A DNA stretch of 64,000 nucleotides, taken from NCBI RefSeq assembly GCF_029227915.1, contig NC_079878.1, forward strand, positions 31,151,501 to 31,215,500. The letters are read 5' to 3'. Source of the stretch: Hydractinia symbiolongicarpus. Taxonomy: Eukaryota; Cnidaria; Hydrozoa; Anthoathecata; Hydractiniidae. Of this stretch, positions 23,363 through 36,790 are shown piece after piece (positions within the stretch are counted from its first letter, which is position 1; every line of letters begins with the position of its first letter). Both the position numbers and the translations under genes were made by a program. A model generated the notes under the pieces. That model was not told the origin of the DNA and ran no database searches. It saw nothing but the letters and a program-made list of their open reading frames with translations.

Positions 23363-25500
23363 CCGGCAAACGAAAACCCGCGATTTCCCGTAAATCCCGG
23401 ACTCGGCCTGTATAGTCAAAAGTATACAAAGAAAATACGCAGGGAGTAAACTCATTTCCCGAACGATTTTTTAAATTATCTTTTCACCACTAAAACGTAT
23501 GAGACTTGTAGTTTTCAAAAATGTTTTCATTTTTGATGAGACGCTGAAAAAAAGATGTGTAATCGCCGGCAAAAGAAAACCCGCGATTTCCCCTAAATCC
23601 CGGACTCGGCCCGTATAGTCAAAAGTATACAAAGAAAGTACCCAGGGAGTAAACTCATTTCCCGAACGATTTTTTAAATTATTTTTTCACCTCTAAAACG
23701 CATGAGACTTGTAGTTTTCAGGAATGTTTTCATTTTTGATGAGACGCTTAATAAAAGAAGTTTAATCGCCGGCAAACGAAAACCCGCGATTTCCCGTAAA
23801 TCCCGGACTCGGCCCGTATAGTCAAAAGTATACAAAGAAAGTACCCAGGGAGTAAACTCATTTCCCGAACGATTTTTTAAATTATTTTTTCACCACTAAA
23901 ACGCATGAGACTTGTAGTTTTCAAAAATGTTTTCATTTTTGATGAGACGCGGAATAAAAGAAGTTTAATCGCCGGCAAACGAAAACCCGCGATTTCCCGT
24001 AAATCCCGGGCTCGGCCCGGATAGTCAAAAGTATACAAAGAAAGCACCCTGCGAGTAAACTCATTTCCAGAACGATTTTTTAAATTATCTTTTCACCACT
24101 AAAACGCACGAGACTTGTAGTTTTCAAAAATGTTTTCATTTTTGATGAGACGCTGAATAAAAGAAGTTTAATCGCCGGCAAACGAAAACCCGCGAATTCC
24201 CGTAAATCCCGGACTCGGCCCGTATAGTCAAAAGTATACAAAGAAAATACTCAGGGAGTAAACTCATTTCCAGAACGATTTTTTAAATTATCTTTTCACC
24301 ACTAAAACGCATGAGACTTGTAGTTTTCAAAAATGTTTTCATTTTTGATGAGACGCGGAATAAAAGAAGTTTAATCGCCGGCAAACGAAAACCCGCGATT
24401 TCCCGTAAATCCCGGGCTCGGCCCGGATAGTCAAAAGTATACAAAGAAAGCACCCTGCGAGTAAACTCATTTCCAGAACGATTTTTTAAATTATCTTTTC
24501 ACCACTAAAACGCACGAGACTTGTAGTTTTCAAAAATGTTTTCATTTTTGATGAGACGCTGAATAAAAGAAGTTTAATCGCCGGCAAACGAAAACCTGCG
24601 AATTCCCGTAAATCCCGGACTCGGCCCGTATAGTCAAAAGTATACAAAGAAAATACTCAGGGAGTAAACTCATTTCCAGAACGATTTTTTAAATTATCTT
24701 TTCACCACTAAAACGCATGAGACTTGTAGTTTTCAAAAATGATTTCATTTTTGATAAGACGCTGAATAAAAGATGTTTAATCGCCGGCAAACGAAAACCC
24801 GCGATTTCCCGTAAATCCCGGACTAGGCCCGTATAGTCAAAAGTATACAAAGAAAATACGCAGGGAGTAAACTCATTTCCCGAACGATTTTTTAAATTAT
24901 CTTTTCACCACTAAAACGTATGAGACTTGTAGTTTTCAAAAATGTTTTCATTTTTGATAAGACGCTGAATAAAAGATGTTTAATCGCCGGCAAACGAAAA
25001 CCCGCGATTTCCCGTAAATCCCGGACTCGGCCCGTATAGTCAAAGGTATACAAAGAAAGTACCCAGGGAGTAAACTCATTTCCCGAACGATTTTTTAAAT
25101 TATTTTTTCACCACTAAAACGCATGAGACTTGTAGTTTCAAAAATGTTTTCATTTTTGATGAGACGCGGAATAAAAGAAGTTTAATCGCCGGCAAACGAA
25201 AACCCGCGATTTCCCGTAAATCCCGTGCTTGGCCCGTATAGTCGAGTATATACAAAGAAAGTACCCTGTGAGTAAACTCCTTTCCAGAACGATTTTTTAT
25301 ATTATCTTTTCACCAATAAAACGCACGAGATTTGTAGTTTTCAAAAATGTTTTCATTTTTGATGAGACGTGGAATAAAAGAAGTTTAATAGCCGGCAAAC
25401 GAAAACCCGCGAATTCCCGTAAATCCCGGACTCGGCCCGTATAGTCAAAAGTATACAAAGAAAATACTCAGGGAGTAAACTCATTTCCAGAACGATTTTT
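23363..25500. repeat. Long-range relative of ~5.3-7.4 kb (about 89 monomers away)
   Basis: Markers shared with 5.3-7.4 kb at offset 18,063 (89 units minus 4) are GATGTGTAATC with CAAAAGAAAACC (5,491/23,554), TCAGGAATG, GGCCCGGATAGTC (5,952/24,015) and the T-deleted GTAGTTTCAAAAATG with the following TTGGCCCGTATAGTCGAG unit (7,166/25,229). The copies differ internally: here the GGCCCGGATAGTC block is doubled at 406 bp (24,015 and 24,421). This is block-wise rather than end-to-end homology. Confidence 0.75.
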
Positions 25501-27100
25501 TAAATTATCTTTTCAACACTAAAACGCATGAGACTTGTAGTTTTCAAAAATGTTTTCATTTTTGATAAGACGCTGAATAAAAGATGTTTAATCGCCGGCA
25601 AACGAAAACCCGCGATTTCCCGTAAATCCCGGACTCGGCCCGTATAGTCAAAAGTATACAAAGAAAATACGCAGGGAGTAAACTCATTTCCCGAACGATT
25701 TTTTAAATTATCTTTTCACCACTAAAACGTATGAGACTTGTAGTTTTCAAAAATGTTTTCATTTTTGATGAGACGCTGAATAAAAGATGTGTAATCGCCG
25801 GCAAAAGAAAACCTGCGATTTCCCCTAAATCCCGGACTCGGCCCGTATAGTCAAAAGTATACAAAGAAAGTACCCAGGGAGTAAACTCATTTCCCGAACG
25901 ATTTTTTAAATTATTTTTTCACCTCTAAAACGCATGAGACTTGTAGTTTTCAGGAATGTTTTCATTTTTGATGAGACGCTTAATAAAAGAAGTTTAATCG
26001 CCGGCAAACGAAAACCCGCCATTTCCCGTAAATCCTGGACTCGGCCCGTATAGTCAAAAGTATACAAAGAAAATACTCAGGGAGTAAACTCATTTCCAGA
26101 ACGATTTTTTAAATTATCTTTTCACCACTAAAACGCATGAGACTTGTAGTTTTCAAAAATGTTTTCATTTTTGATAAGACGCTGAATAAAAGATGTTTAA
26201 TCGCCGGCAAACGAAAACCCGCGATTTCCCGTAAATCCCGGACTCGGCCCGTATAGTCAAAAGTATACAAAGAAAATACGCAGGGAGTAAACTCATTTCC
26301 CGAACGATTTTTTAAATTATCTTTTCACCACTAAAACGTATGAGACTTGTAGTTTTCAAAAATGTTTTCATTTTTGATGAGACGCTGAATAAAAGATGTG
26401 TAATCGCCGGCAAAAGAAAACCTGCGATTTCCCCTAAATCCCGGACTCGGCCCGTATAGTCAAAAGTATACAAAGAAAGTACCCAGGGAGTAAACTCATT
26501 TCCCGAACGATTTTTTAAATTATTTTTTCACCTCTAAAACGCATGAGACTTGTAGTTTTCAGGAATGTTTTCATTTTTGATGAGACGCTTAATAAAAGAA
26601 GTTTAATCGCCGGCAAACGAAAACCCGCCATTTCCCGTAAATCCTGGACTCGGCCCGTATAGTCAAAAGTATACAAAGAAAATACTCAGGGAGTAAACTC
26701 ATTTCCAGAACGATTTTTTAAATTATCTTTTCACCACTAAAACGCATGAGACTTGTAGTTTTCAAAAATGTTTTCATTTTTGATAAGACGCTGAATAAAA
26801 GATGTTTAATCGCCGGCAAACGAAAACCCGCGATTTCCCGTAAATCCCGGACTCGGCCCGTATAGTCAAAGGTATACAAAGAAAGTACCCAGGGAGTAAA
26901 CTCATTTCCCGAACGATTTTTTAAATTATTTTTTCACCACTAAAACGCATGAGACTTGTAGTTTCAAAAATGTTTTCATTTTTGATGAGACGCGGAATAA
27001 AAGAAGTTTAATCGCCGGCAAACGAAAACCCGCGATTTCCCGTAAATCCCGTGCTTGGCCCGTATAGTCGAGTATATACAAAGAAAGTACCCTGTGAGTA
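25480..27100. repeat. Trimer (609-bp) tandem duplication
   Basis: The GATGTGTAATC unit, the CAGGAATG/CTTAATA unit with CCGCCATTTCCC, and a GATAAGACGCTG unit form a three-unit block. It appears at about 25.6-26.25 kb and again 609 bp later at about 26.25-26.85 kb (markers at 25,786 and 26,395). Related blocks with the same three types occur at 27.9-28.5 and 6.4-6.9 kb, indicating repeated amplification of the same trimer. Confidence 0.82.
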
Positions 27101-29002
27101 AACTCCTTTCCAGAACGATTTTTTATATTATCTTTTCACCAATAAAACGCACGAGATTTGTAGTTTTCAAAAATGTTTTCATTTTTGATGAGACGTGGAA
27201 TAAAAGAAGTTTAATAGCCGGCAAACGAAAACCCGCGAATTCCCGTAAATCCCGGACTCGGCCCGTATAGTCAAAAGTATACAAAGAAAATACTCAGGGA
27301 GTAAACTCATTTCCAGAACGATTTTTTAAATTATCTTTTCACCACTAAAACGCATGAGACTTGTAGTTTTCAAAAATGTTTTCATTTTTGATAAGACGCT
27401 GAATAAAAGATGTTTAATCGCCGGCAAACGAAAACCCGCGATTTTCCGCAAATCCCGGACTCGGCCCGTATAGTCAAAAGTATACAAAGAAAATACGCAG
27501 GGAGTAAACTCATTTCCAGAACGATTTTTTATATTATCTTTTCACCAATAAAACGCACGAGATTTGTAGTTTTCAAAAATGTTTTCATTTTTGATGAGAC
27601 GTGGAATAAAAGAAGTTTAATAGCCGGCAAACGAAAACCCGCGAATTCCCGTAAATCCCGGACTCGGCCCGTATAGTCAAAAGTATACAAAGAAAAGACT
27701 CAGGGAGTAAACTCATTTCCAGAACTATTTTTTAAATTATCTTTTCACCACTAAAACGCATGAGACTTGTAGTTTTCAAAAATGTTTTCATTTTTGATAA
27801 GACGCTGAATAAAAGATGTTTAATCGCCGGCAAACGAAAACCCGCGATTTCCCGTAAATCCCGGACTCGGCCCGTATAGTCAAAAGTATACAAAGAAAAT
27901 ACGCAGGGAGTAAACTCATTTCCCGAACGATTTTTTAAATTATCTTTTCACCACTAAAACGTATGAGACTTGTAGTTTTCAAAAATGTTTTCATTTTTGA
28001 TGAGACGCTGAATAAAAGATGTGTAATCGCCGGCAAAAGAAAACCTGCGATTTCCCCTAAATCCCGGACTCGGCCCGTATAGTCAAAAGTATACAAAGAA
28101 AGTACCCAGGGAGTAAACTCATTTCCCGAACGATTTTTTAAATTATTTTTTCACCTCTAAAACGCATGAGACTTGTAGTTTTCAGGAATGTTTTCATTTT
28201 TGATGAGACGCTTAATAAAAGAAGTTTAATCGCCGGCAAACGAAAACCCGCCATTTCCCGTAAATCCTGGACTCGGCCCGTATAGTCAAAAGTATACAAA
28301 GAAAATACTCAGGGAGTAAACTCATTTCCAGAACGATTTTTTAAATTATCTTTTCACCACTAAAACGCATGAGACTTGTAGTTTTCAAAAATGTTTTCAT
28401 TTTTGATAAGACGCTGAATAAAAGATGTTTAATCGCCGGCAAACGAAAACCCGCGATTTCCCGTAAATCCCGGACTCGGCCCGTATAGTCAAAGGTATAC
28501 AAAGAAAGTACCCAGGGAGTAAACTCCTTTCCAGAACGATTTTTTATATTATCTTTTCACCAATAAAACGCACGAGATTTGTAGTTTTCAAAAATGTTTT
28601 CATTTTTGATGAGACGTGGAATAAAAGAAGTTTAATAGCCGGCAAACGAAAACCCGCGAATTCCCGTAAATCCCGGACTCGGCCCGTATAGTCAAAAGTA
28701 TACAAAGAAAATACTCAGGGAGTAAACTCATTTCCAGAACGATTTTTTAAATTATCTTTTCACCACTAAAACGCATGAGACTTGTAGTTTTCAAAAATGT
28801 TTTCATTTTTGATAAGACGCTGAATAAAAGATGTTTAATCGCCGGCAAACGAAAACCCGCGATTTCCCGTAAATCCCGGACTCGGCCCGTATAGTCAAAA
28901 GTATACAAAGAAAATACGCAGGGAGTAAACTCATTTCCAGAACGATTTTTTATATTATCTTTTCACCAATAAAACGCACGAGACTTGTAGTTTTCAAAAA
29001 TG

Positions 29003-31898
29003 TTTTCATTTTTGATGAGACGTGGAATAAAAGAAGTTTAATAGCCGGCAAACGAAAACCCGCGATTTCCCGTAAATCCCGGACTCGGCCCGTATAGTCA
29101 AAAGTACACAAAGAAAATACCCAGGGAGTAAACTCATTTCCCGAACGATTTTTTAAATTATTTTTTCATCATTAAAACGTAGGAGACTTGTAGTTTTCAA
29201 AAATGTTTTCATTTTTGATGAGACGCTGAATAAAAGAAGTTTAATCGCCGGCAAACGAAAACCCGCGATTTCCCGTAAATCCCGGACTCGGCCCGTATAG
29301 TCAAAAGTACACAAAGAAAATACCCAGGGAGTAAACTCATTTCCCGAACGATTTTTTAAATTATTTTTTCACCTCTAAAACGCATGAGACTTGTAGTTTT
29401 CAAAAATGTTTTCATTTTTGATAAGACGCTGAATAAAAGATGTTTAATCGCCGGCAAACGAAAATCCGCGATTTCCCGTAAATCCCGGACTCGGCCCGTA
29501 TAGTCAAAGGTATACAAAGAAAGTACCCAGGGAGTAAACTCATTTCCGGAACGATTTTTTAAATTATTTTTTCACCACTAAAACGAATGAGACTTGTAGT
29601 TTCAAAAATGTTTTCATTTTTGATGAGACGCGGAATAAAAGAAGTTTAATCGCCGGCAAACGAAAACCCGCGATTTTCCGTAAATCCCGTGCTTGGCCCG
29701 TATAGTCGAGTATATACAAAGAAAGTACCCTGTGAGTAAACTCCTTTCCAGAACGATTTTTTATATTATCTTTTCACCACTAAAACGTATGAGACTTGTA
29801 GTTTTCAAAAATGTTTTCATTTTTGATGAGACGCTGAATAAAAGATGTGTAATCGCCGGCAAAAGAAAACCTGCGATTTCCCCTAAATCCCGGACTCGGC
29901 CCGTATAGTCAAAAGTATACAAAGAAAGTACCCAGGGAGTAAACTCATTTCCCGAACGATTTTTTAAATTATTTTTTCACCTCTAAAACGCATGAGACTT
30001 GTAGTTTTCAGGAATGTTTTCATTTTTGATGAGACGCTTAATAAAAAAAGTTTAATCGCCGGCAAACGAAAACCCGCGATTTCCCGTAAATCCCGGACTC
30101 GGCCCGTATAGTCAAAGGCATACAAAGAAAGTACCCAGGGAGTAAACTCATTTCCTGAACGATTTTTTAAATTATTTTTTCACCACTAAAACGCATGAGA
30201 CTTGTAGTTTCAAAAATGTTTTCATTTTTGATGAGACGCGGAATAAAAGAAGTTTAATCGCCGGCAAACGAAAACCCGCGATTTCCCGTAAATCCCGTGC
30301 TTGGCCCGTATAGTCGAGTATGTACAAAGAAAGTACCCTGTGAGTAAACTCCATTCCAGAACGATTTTTTTATTATCTTTTCACCAATAAAACGCACGAG
30401 ATTGGTAATTTTCAAAAATGTTTTCATTTTTGATGAGACGTGGAATAAAAGAAGTTTAATAGCCGGCAAACGAAAACCCGCGATTTCCCGTAAATCCCGG
30501 ACTCGGCCCGTATAGTCAAAAGTACACAAAGAAAATACCCAGGGAGTAAACTCATTTCCCGAACGATTTTTTAAATTATTTTTTCATCATTAAAACGTAG
30601 GAGACTTGTAGTTTTCAAAAATGTTTTCATTTTTGATGAGACGCTGAATAAAAGAAGTTTAATCGCCGGCAAACGAAAACCCGCGATTTCCCGTAAATCC
30701 CGGACTCGGCCCGTATAGTCAAAAGTACACAAAGAAAATACCCAGGGAGTAAACTCATTTCCCGAACGATTTTTTAAATTATTTTTTCACCTCTAAAACG
30801 CATGAGACTTGTAGTTTTCAAAAATGTTTTCATTTTTGATAAGACGCTGAATAAAAGATGTTTAATCGCCGGCAAACGAAAATCCGCGATTTCCCGTAAA
30901 TCCCGGACTCGGCCCGTATAGTCAAAGGTATACAAAGAAAGTACCCAGGGAGTAAACTCATTTCCGGAACGATTTTTTAAATTATTTTTTCACCACTAAA
31001 ACGAATGAGACTTGTAGTTTCAAAAATGTTTTCATTTTTGATGAGACGCGGAATAAAAGAAGTTTAATCGCAGGCAAACGAAAACCCGCGATTTTCCGTA
31101 AATCCCGTGCTTGGCCCGTATAGTCGAGTATATACAAAGAAAGTACCCTGTGAGTAAACTCCTTTCCAGAACGATTTTTTATATTATCTTTTCACCACTA
31201 AAACGTATGAGACTTGTAGTTTTCAAAAATGTTTTCATTTTTGATGAGACGCTGAATAAAAGATGTGTAACCGCCGGCAAAAGAAAACCTGCGATTTCCC
31301 CTAAATCCCGGACTCGGCCCGTATAGTCAAAAGTATACAAAGAAAGTACCCAGGGAGTAAACTCATTTCCCGAACGATTTTTTAAATTATTTTTTCACCT
31401 CTAAAACGCATGAGACTTGTAGTTTTCAGGAATGTTTTCATTTTTGATGAGACGCTTAATAAAAAAAGTTTAATCGCCGGCAAACGAAAACCCGCGATTT
31501 CCCGTAAATCCCGGACTCGGCCCGTATAGTCAAAGGCATACAAAGAAAGTACCCAGGGAGTAAACTCATTTCCTGAACGATTTTTTAAATTATTTTTTCA
31601 CCACTAAAACGCATGAGACTTGTAGTTTCAAAAATGTTTTCATTTTTGATGAGACGCGGAATAAAAGAAGTTTAATCGCCGGCAAACGAAAACCCGCGAT
31701 TTCCCGTAAATCCCGTGCTTGGCCCGTATAGTCGAGTATGTACAAAGAAAGTACCCTGTGAGTAAACTCCATTCCAGAACGATTTTTTTATTATCTTTTC
31801 ACCAATAAAACGCACGAGATTGGTAATTTTCAAAAATGTTTTCATTTTTGATGAGACGTGGAATAAAAGAAGTTTAATAGCCGGCAAACGAAAACCCG
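29003..31898. repeat. 7-monomer (1,418-bp) tandem duplication
   Basis: About 29,003-30,480 is repeated at about 30,421-31,898. The offset is 1,418, three short of 7 x 203, because both copies carry the same small deletions (GTAGTTTCAAAAATG at two places and a shortened T/A run at 30,364/31,782). Shared rare markers are CATTTCCGGAACG (29,541/30,959), CAAAGGCATACAAAG (30,115/31,533), GAGTATGTACAAAG (30,316/31,734) and GATTGGTAATTTTC (30,400/31,818). Visible differences are GCCGG against GCAGG near 29,652/31,070 and ATCGCC against ACCGCC near 29,852/31,270. The right edge is where GATTTCCC faces GAATTCCC. Confidence 0.9.
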
Positions 31899-32280
31899 CG
31901 AATTCCCGTAAATCCCGGACTCGGCCCGTATAGTCAAAAGTATACAAAGAAAATACTCAGGGAGTAAACTCATTTCCAGAACGATTTTTTAAATTATCTT
32001 TTCACCACTAAAACGCATGAGACTTGTAGTTTTCAAAAATGTTTTCATTTTTGATAAGACGCTGAATAAAAGATGTTTAATCGCCGGCAAACGAAAACCC
32101 GCGATTTCCCGTAAATCCCGGACTCGGCCCGTATAGTCAAAAGTATACAAAGAAAATACGCAGGGAGTAAACTCATTTCCAGAACAATTTTTTATATTAT
32201 CTTTTCACCAATAAAACGCACGAGACTTGTAGTTTTCAAAAATGTTTTCATTTTTGATGAGACGTGGAATAAAAGAAGTT

Positions 32281-33860
32281 TAATAGCCGGCAAACGAAAA
32301 CCCGCGATTTCCCGTAAATCCCGGACTCGGCCCGTATAGTCAAAAGTACACAAAGAAAATACCCAGGGAGTAAACTCATTTCCCGAACGATTTTTTGAAT
32401 TATTTTTTCATCATTAAAACGTAGGAGACTTGTAGTTTTCAAAAATGTTTTCATTTTTGATGAGACGCTGAATAAAAGAAGTTTAATCGCCGGCAAACGA
32501 AAACCCGCGATTTCCCGTAAATCCCGGACTCGGCCCGTATAGTCAAAAGTACACAAAGAAAATACCCAGGGAGTAAACTCATTTCCCGAACGATTTTTTA
32601 AATTATTTTTTCATCACTAAAACGTAGGAGACTTGTAGTTTTCAAAAATGTTTTCATTTTTGATGAGACGCTGAATAAAAGAAGTTTAATCGCCGGCAAA
32701 CGAAAACCTGCGATTTCCCGTAAATCCCGGGCTCGGCCCGTATAGTCAAAAGTATACAAAGAAAGCACCCTGCGAGTAAACTCATTTCCAGAACGATTTT
32801 TTAAATTATCTTTTCACCACTAAAACGCACGAGACTTGTAGTTTTCAAAAATGTTTTCATTTTTGATGAGACGCTGAATAAAAGAAGTTTAATCGCCGGC
32901 AAACGAAAACCCGCGAATTCCCGTAAATCCCGGACTCGGCCCGTATAGTCAAAAGTATACAAAGAAAATACTCAGGGAGTAAACTCATTTCCAGAACGAT
33001 TTTTTAAATTATCTTTTCACCACTAAAACCTATGAGACTTGTAATTTTCAAAAATGTTTTCAATTTTGATAAGACGCTGAATAAAAGATGTTTAATCGCC
33101 GGCAAACGAAAACCCGCGATTTCCCGTAAATCCCGGAATCGGCCCGTATAGTCAAAAGTATACAAAGAAAGTACCCAGAGAGTAAACTCATTTCCCGAAG
33201 GATTTTTTAAATTATTTTTTCACCTCTAAAACGCATGAGACTTGTAGTTTTCAAAAATGTTTTCATTTTTGATGAGACGCGGAATAAAAGAAGTTTAATC
33301 GCCGGCAAACAAAAACCCGCGATTTCCCGTAAATCCCGGGCTCGGCCCGTATAGTCAAAAGTATACAAAGAAAGTACCCTTCGAGTAAACTCATTTCCAG
33401 AACGATTTTTTAAATTATCTTTTCACCACTAAAACGCACGAGACTTGTAGTTTTCAAAAATGTTTTCATTTTTGATGAGACGCTGAATAAAAGAAGTTTA
33501 ATCGCCGGCAAACGAAAACCCGCGAATTCCCGTAAATCCCGGACTCGGCCCGTATAGTCAAAAGTATACAAAGATAATACTCAGGGAGTAAACTCATTTC
33601 CAGAACGATTTTTTAAATTATCTTTTCACCACTAAAACGCATGAGACTTGTAGTTTTCAAAAATGTTTTCATTTTTGATAAGACGCTGAATAAAAGATGT
33701 TTAATCGCCGGCAAACGAAAACCCGCGATTTCCCGTAAATCCCGGACTCGGCCCGTATAGTCAAAAGTATACAAAGAAAGTACCCAGGGAGTAAAATCAT
33801 TTCCCGAACGATTTTTTTAAATATTTTTTCACCACTAAAACGCATGAGACTTGTAGTTTT
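32281..33860. repeat. Long-range duplicated block, copy 1 (44 monomers from copy 2)
   Basis: This ~1.58-kb block matches 41,212-42,791 at offset 8,931 (44 units minus 1). Shared markers are TTAATAGCCGG at the left edge, TCATCATTAAAACGTAGG (32,408/41,339), AAAACCTATGAGAC (33,026/41,957) and the rearranged tract T7-AAATA-T6 (33,812/42,743). The match ends near 33,861/42,792, where TTTTCAAAAATG faces TTTTTAAAAATG. Several substitutions separate the copies, so it is older than the tandem duplications nearby. Confidence 0.82.
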
Positions 33861-34625
33861 CAAAAATGTTTTCATTTTTGATAAGACGCAGAATAAAAGA
33901 TGTTTAATCGCCGGCAAACGAAAACCCGCGATTTCCCGTAAATCCCGGACTCGGCCCGTATAGTCAAAAGTATACAAAGAAAATACCCAGGGAGTAAACT
34001 CATTTCCCGAACGATTTTTCAAATTATTTTTTCACCACTAAAACGCATGAGACTTGTATTTTTTAAAAATGTTTTCATTTTTGATGAGACGCGGAATAAA
34101 AGAAGTTTAATCGCCGGCAAACGAAAACCCGCGATTTGCCGTAAATCCCGTGCTTGGCCCGTATAGTCGAGTATATACAAAGAAAGTACTCTGTGAGTAA
34201 ACTCCTTTCCAGAACGATTTTTTATATTATCTTTTCACCAATAAAACGCATGAGACTTTTAGTTTTCAAAAATGTTTTCATTTTTGATGAGACGCGGAAT
34301 AAAAAAAGTTTAATCGCCGGCAAACGAAAACCCGCGATTTCCCGTAAATCCCGGGCTCGGCCCGTATAGTCAAAAGTATAAAAAGAAAGCACCCTGCGAG
34401 TAAACTCATTTCCAGAACGATTTTTTAAATTATCTTTTCACCACTAAAACGCATGAGACTTGTAGTTTTCAAAAATGTTTTCATTTTTGATGAGACGCTA
34501 AATAAAAAAATTTAATAGCCGGCAAACGAAAACCCGCGATTTCCCGTAAATCCCGGACTCGGCCCGTATAGTCAAAAGTACACAAAGAAAATACCCAGGG
34601 AGTAAACTCATTTCCCGAACGATTT

Positions 34626-36655
34626 TTTAAATTATTTTTCCATCACTAAAACGTAGGAGACTTGTAGTTTTCAAAAATGTTTTCATTTTTGATGACACGA
34701 TGAATAAAAGAAGTTTAATCGCCGGCAAACGAAAACCCGCGATTTCCCGTAAATCCCGGGCTCGGCCCGTATAGTCAAAAGTATACAAAGAAAGCACCCT
34801 GCGAGTAAACTCATTTCCAGAACGATTTTTTAAATTATCTTTTCACCACTAAAACGCACGAGACTTGTAGTTTTCAAAAATGTTTTCATTTTTGATGAGA
34901 TGCTGAATAAAAGAAGTTTAATCGCCGGCAAACGAAAACCCGCGAATTCCCGTAAATCCCGGACTCGGCCCGTATAGTCAAAAGTATACAAAGAAAATAC
35001 TCAGGGAGTAAACTCATTTCCAGAACGATTTTTTCAATTATCTTTTCACCACTAAAACCCATGAGACTTGTAGTTTTCAAAAATGTTTTCAATTTTGATA
35101 AGACGCTGAATAAAAGATGTTTAATCGCCGGCAAATGAAAACCCGCGATTTCCCGTAAATCCCGGAATCGGCCCGTATAGTCAAAAGTATACAAAGAAAG
35201 TACCCAGGGAGTAAACTCATTTCCCGAACGATTTTTTAAATTATTTTTTCACCACTAAAACGCATCAGACTTGTAGTTTTGAAAAATGTTTTCATTTTTG
35301 ATGAGACGCGGAATAAAAGAAGTTTATTCGCCGGCAAACGAAAACCCGCGATTTCCCGTAAATCCCGGGCTCGGCCCGTATAGTCAAAAGTATACAAAGA
35401 AAGTACCCTTCGAGTAAATTCATTTCCAGAACGATTTTTTAAATTATCTTTTCACCACTAAAACGCACGAGACTTGTAGTTTTCAAAAATGTTTTCATTT
35501 TTGATGAGACGCTGAATAAAAGAAGTTTAATCGCCGGCAAACGAAAACCCGCGATTTCCCGTAAATCCCGGGCTCGGCCCGTATAGTCAAAAGTATAAAA
35601 AGAAAGCACCCTGCGAGTAAACTCATTTCCAGAACGATTTTTTAAATTATTTTTCCATCACTAAAACGTAGGAGACTTGTAGTTTTCAAAAATGTTTTTA
35701 TTTTTGATGACACGATGAATAAAAGAAGTTTAATCGCCGGCAAACGAAAACCCGCGATTTCCCGTAAATCCCGGGCTCGGCCCGTATAGTCAAAAGTATA
35801 CAAAGAAAGCACCCTGCGAGTAAACTCATTTCCAGAACGATTTTTTAAATTATCTTTTCACCACTAAAACGCACGAGACTTGTAGTTTTCAAAAATGTTT
35901 TCATTTTTGATGAGATGCTGAATAAAAGAAGTTTAATCGCCGGCAAACGAAAACCCGCGAATTCCCGTAAATCCCGGACTCGGCCCGTATAGTCAAAAGT
36001 ATACAAAGAAAATACTCAGGGAGTAAACTCATTTCCAGAACGATTTTTTCAATTATCTTTTCACCACTAAAACCCATGAGACTTGTAGTTTTCAAAAATG
36101 TTTTCAATTTTGATAAGACGCTGAATAAAAGATGTTTAATCGCCGGCAAATGAAAACCCGCGATTTCCCGTAAATCCCGGAATCGGCCCGTATAGTCAAA
36201 AGTATACAAAGAAAGTACCCAGGGAGTAAACTCATTTCCCGAACGATTTTTTAAATTATTTTTTCACCACTAAAACGCATCAGACTTGTAGTTTTGAAAA
36301 ATGTTTTCATTTTTGATGAGACGCGGAATAAAAGAAGTTTATTCGCCGGCAAACGAAAACCCGCGATTTCCCGTAAATCCCGGGCTCGGCCCGTATAGTC
36401 AAAAGTATACAAAGAAAGTACCCTTCGCGTAAATTCATTTCCAGAACGATTTTTTAAATTATCTTTTCACCACTAAAACGCACGAGACTTGTAGTTTTCA
36501 AAAATGTTTTCATTTTTGATGAGACGTTGAATAAAAGAAGTTTAATCGCCGGCAAACGAAAACCCGCGATTTCCCGTAAATCCCGGGCTCGGCCCGTATA
36601 GTCAAAAGTATAAAAAGAAAGCACCCTGCGAGTAAACTCATTTCCAGAACGATTT
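34626..36655. repeat. 5-monomer (1,015-bp) tandem duplication
   Basis: About 34,626-35,640 is followed directly by its copy at about 35,641-36,655. Shared private markers are TATTTTTCCATCAC (34,635/35,650), GATGACACGATG (34,691/35,706), AAAACCCATGAG, GGCAAATGAAAACC and CGCATCAGACTTG. Differences include GTTTTCATTT against GTTTTTATTT near 34,684/35,699 and CTTCGAG against CTTCGCG near 35,408/36,423. The junction at about 35,640 is visible because an AAAAGTATAAAAAG unit is followed by the block's first unit in copy 1 but by a TTATCTTTTC unit after copy 2. Confidence 0.88.
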
Positions 36656-36790
36656 TTTAAATTATCTTTTCACCACTAAAACGCATGAGACTTGTAGTTT
36701 TCAAAAATGTTTTCATTTTTGATGAGACGCTGAATAAAAAAAGTTTAATAGCCGGCAAACGAAAACCCGCGATTTCCCGTAAATCCCGGA

